Source: Ilex aquifolium
Taxonomy: Eukaryota > Streptophyta > Magnoliopsida > Aquifoliales > Aquifoliaceae
Length of the DNA: 64,000 nt
Assembly (NCBI GenBank): GCA_951799425.1
Contig: OX637393.1
Span: forward strand, 10,784,744-10,848,743
Direction of reading: 5' to 3'
Below the pieces are notes generated by a model. That model saw only the letters and a program-made list of their open reading frames with translations, had not been told where the DNA came from and did no database searches. Position 1 is the first letter of the stretch. Every line of letters begins with the position of its first letter. Positions 61,242-64,000 of the stretch are shown here, piece by piece. The translations under genes were made by a program, and so were the position numbers.

Positions 61242-61347
61242 CACTACAAGAATTTTGAGAATATCCGGCATTTATAAATACTGGTAATGTCCTAATAAAC
61301 GCCGGGATTTGTATTAAACGTTGGCTATCACTTTTTTTCTTGTACTG
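61242..61347. mobile_element. Miniature CACTA element
   Basis: It starts CACTACAAGAATTTTGAG and ends TTTCTTGTACTG, giving near-perfect terminal inverted repeats of the CACTA (En/Spm) type. A 3-bp duplication ACC lies on each side (61239-61241 and 61348-61350). It is 106 bp long, with a CCGGCATTTATAAATACTGG subterminal block. Confidence 0.75.
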
Positions 61348-61880
61348 ACCCGAAGTATGAAATTTCAATGGTCTAAAATGACCAGATGAATCAACTTTAT
61401 GTTGGAATTACTCTAATTAAAAAATTGATCTTTTACAATTTTGTTAGTGTCAAGAGAATTAAAAATAAAATGGAAAGAAATAAAGGAAGATATCAATGCT
61501 AGGAAAAAAAATAATTTTATTCAAGTGGATTATAAATCACACTTGCACCGACACTCAACATGGACTTTTCATCCAACTCAACTATATTTACCTCTAACAC
61601 TTCAACACATACCCTATTTATATACATTCAAACCATAAACTCCTAGAATTATGTTCACACAACTACACACCCACTAACTCTTGTAACCTCTATAATATTA
61701 AGACCCACTTTCTCCACTACTTGAAAACTAGCTCACCTCTAATGCAATTCACTCACCCACTACATGATATATTAACATTCCATTAATCCACTACATGATA
61801 TACTAACGTACTCCTAACGAAAAGGCGATGGGAGCCGCTAAGCGAGTTGTGGATCGAATTCAGGTTGAAAATGTGTTGTC
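61348..61880. other. Intergenic, no gene seen
   Basis: Nothing recognised. The GLP unit shared with copy 2 begins at 61881 (AATCCAATGAGTAATAGG, also at 43354). Confidence 0.5.
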
Positions 61881-62095
61881 AATCCAATGAGTAATAGGTA
61901 CAATTATAAATCAGAAAACCAGTATTTGCAGCATGAAGAGAATAAACTTGGACTTCCCGAAAAGACAAATCATGCTTTATTATGAAAAATTGAATACAAA
62001 CATTCAGCAAATGAATGGTTTTTAGTTTAAAAGAATTGAATTATTTCATTGGTACATAATTGTCCCCCACCCCACCCCCTGGTGGTTGTGCTCGT

Positions 62096-62871
62096 CTAGT
62101 TGAACTGGGACCGAAAATCTTCGACTGTGGTCTTGTCGACCTGAAAGGCCTTGGCTAGTATGTCATCATCAATGGATGGGTTTGATCCAAAAACTGCATT
62201 AGCAAGGGCAACAACACCGGGATTCTGGCTATTCAAGAAGGCGATAACAACAGTATTTCCACTGTCCACATTCTGTTGAAAATGCACAAGCCCCATAGGA
62301 ATGACAAATACATCTCCCTTTTGAAGGATCTTACTGAAGACCCGGTTTTCAGGGTCGGAAGTCACGAAACCAACACGAAGTCTGCCTTCTAACACTATAA
62401 CTATCTCAGTGGCACGAGGGTGTCTGTGGATAGGGACAACACCCCCTGGTGCAAAGTCAACACGCACCGTCGAGATGTCAAGTGTGTTTAGTCCAGGTAT
62501 CTGATCCACGGTGAGCCGGTTTATGTTAGAGCCAAGGGGGTTTGAAGTGTTGCCAGCTATATTAAGCCCACTATAGGAGAAATGATCGGCTTGTACATAC
62601 TTAGGGTCCAAGCAAACATGACCATTCACTTGTACTGCCATCATCAATGAAACAAGTTAGAAAGCAACAAAAAATTTCAAAACTTCTTTTACAACATAGT
62701 TTCTGAAGTATAAAAGAATTTTATGGAAACAAAGAAGTATTATGCTATCGAGTCCTTACCTGAGCTCTCGAAATCGGCGACGCAGAAATCTTGCAAAGGA
62801 CTAGGATCAAAGGCACTGGCCAGACTGAAACTAACTGCTAGCAAACTCAATAACAACATGTGATTAGCCAT
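62096..62871 (-). CDS. Germin-like protein (cupin), intact, copy 3
   Basis: Exon 1 (about 62760-62871) encodes a signal peptide, MANHMLLLSLLAVSFSLASA, then FDPSPLQDFCVADF. Exon 2 runs from 62634 to the stop at 62096 and starts VNGHVCLD. The intron is about 125 bp (62635 to about 62759; the donor is given to within one base). The protein would be about 216 residues, normal for the family. The cupin box GGVVPIHRHPRATEIVIVLE supplies His, His and Glu, and GDVFVIPMGLVHFQQN the fourth ligand His; in germins these bind manganese. Two Cys (in DFCVAD and GHVCLD) would form the N-terminal disulfide. NTS near residue 70 is a possible glycosylation site. The protein is probably secreted to the cell wall as an oligomer. 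The enzyme activity (oxalate oxidase, superoxide dismutase or none) cannot be told. Confidence 0.95.
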
Positions 62872-62953
62872 CTTGATCTCCTTCTTATTATTATTATCAG
62901 AAACTATTTACTTTGAAATGTAAAAGTACTAGTGCTTGCACAAGCTCTTGTTC

Positions 62954-62964
62954 AGATATATAAA
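62954..62964 (-). promoter_or_regulatory. TATA box of GLP copy 3
   Basis: GTTTATATATC on the minus strand, about 85-90 bp upstream of the start codon, with the shared TGCAAGCACTAG block toward the gene. Confidence 0.6.
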
Positions 62965-63082
62965 CTTCCGTCTGGTAATGAAATGAGCTAAAAAGGCATG
63001 GCGCCGAATACTAATTCTTTCCAAGCAATAAATACAAATAAGATGACATACACCGTTTTAAACGTGGCGCTGCAATATGTTG

Positions 63083-63620
63083 AAGTTTAAAGTCCTTGCG
63101 CCGAATCAGTTTTAGATCCAACATGAAGGAAAGTATTTGGCCATTGAATTGATCATTTCAGAGTATTGTCGAAGACATTTTCAAAGTACGTTTGAAAACT
63201 GTAAGCTAATTCAACATTTCAATGGTTGACACACGCATTAGTTATTGACGTAAAGCTCAACCAGGTCAATACAAGTAATCAGAAGGGTACAGTCGCAGAG
63301 AATAATTACATTTTATTCATAATAGAAATAGCTTTTGGCCGGCTTAACCGTTAAACTAAGAGTTTACAGGTAGTCAGTTATATCTTGGCATGCCAATTCA
63401 AATGGTGACCTCCTTTAACCCATCAACTAGGTCCATTTCACATCAACGTAACTATGTAGTTAACTCGTGTTGGGATAATAATATGAAGAAAAAAAAAAGA
63501 GGGAGATAACAATAAAAACGACAAGCAAATAACTTTTGCTAGCTCCACCTGATTATTATTATTTTTATAATTAAATCCCGACGATACGGGGGAAAATTTT
63601 ATTAATACCAAAGGGAATTA
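63083..63620. repeat. Right arm of the segmental duplication
   Basis: Matches 1-1096 without the 635-bp insertion of the left arm. It contains about 70 bp (63262-63340) that is not in the left arm, and a few small differences. Confidence 0.9.
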
Positions 63621-63621
63621 C

Positions 63622-64000
63622 CACTACAAGAAATTATACTTTTAGCCGCTAGATTTAAATTGTAGCTAAAAACGTTGTCACTAAATATATATCTTTAATG
63701 ACAAAAAATTATTATTGCTACTGAAGATATGATATTCAAATTATTTAGTGATTACAATTATTTATCGCCACTAAAGATATATAACTAGTGGTGAAAAATT
63801 ATTAGTGTCACTGAAGATATGACAATGAATCTAGTTAGTGATAATTTGAATGTTGCGGCAAAAAACACATCATTAATTGATCACTAATTCTAAATATTTA
63901 GTGACAACAATATAAATTTAGTCACTAATTAAATTTAAATTTTTAGTCAAAAAATAATTATTGTCACTATATATAATATAATAAATTTAATGAGTGACAG
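63622..64000. mobile_element. CACTA (En/Spm-like) transposon end, runs off the window
   Basis: Starts CACTACAAGAAATTATAC immediately after GGGAATTAC, where the left duplication arm continues uninterrupted (1093). Short repeats follow on both strands (TCACTGAAGATATGA, GCCACTAAAGATATA, TTAGTGATNA), the subterminal arrays typical of CACTA elements. The other end and any transposase lie outside the window. Confidence 0.8.

Overview
The window looks like nuclear DNA of a flowering plant, probably a eudicot. The evidence is a germin-like protein (GLP) gene with a plant-type intron, fragments related to BES1/BZR1 and to histone H2B, plant lineages of Copia, Gypsy and L1 elements, and AT-rich intergenic DNA full of nested transposons. 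The species cannot be told from sequence alone.

The host genes form a decaying GLP cluster on the minus strand. One copy looks intact (62096-62871). One has a single frameshift (43567-44554). One has two stops and a solo LTR in exon 2 (24706-26378). A fourth survives only as promoter-like sequence (about 59025-59325). The first 1.1 kb of the window matches 63083-63620, the upstream flank of the intact copy, so another GLP start codon is expected about 0.2 kb left of the window. GLPs are secreted, manganese-binding cupin proteins.

Layout: 1-1096, duplicated GLP upstream flank with an LTR-like insertion. 1430-6050, old Ty3/Gypsy remnants interrupted by a Mutator-like element and a 301-bp inverted-repeat element. 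7370-7970, a CT/AG-rich foldback. 8382-8955, a Copia-like LTR remnant. 9275-13846, a diverged long direct-repeat pair. 13847-16731, a 2.9-kb Gypsy-like solo LTR. 17078-24026, a broken Copia element with two hAT-type insertions. 24706-26378, GLP pseudogene. 27904-40745, a 64-bp minisatellite split by a 12.4-kb foldback element that itself contains a LINE and another poly(A)-ended insertion. 41343-41686, a short retroposon. 43354-44650, GLP with a frameshift. 46480-50160, a second broken Copia element. 50201 onward, two head-to-tail Helitron-like elements; the second contains a histone H2B fragment and a Pack-MULE carrying a BES1/BZR1 fragment. 59025-63620, GLP relic, a small CACTA element and the intact GLP. 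63622-64000, the end of a CACTA transposon.

The most interesting structures are the foldback element with a 9-bp target duplication and inverted arrays of degenerate short repeats; the Helitron/Pack-MULE nest holding pieces of two different host genes; and the GLP array, where copies at different stages of decay can be compared side by side. No self-contained new gene system was recognised.
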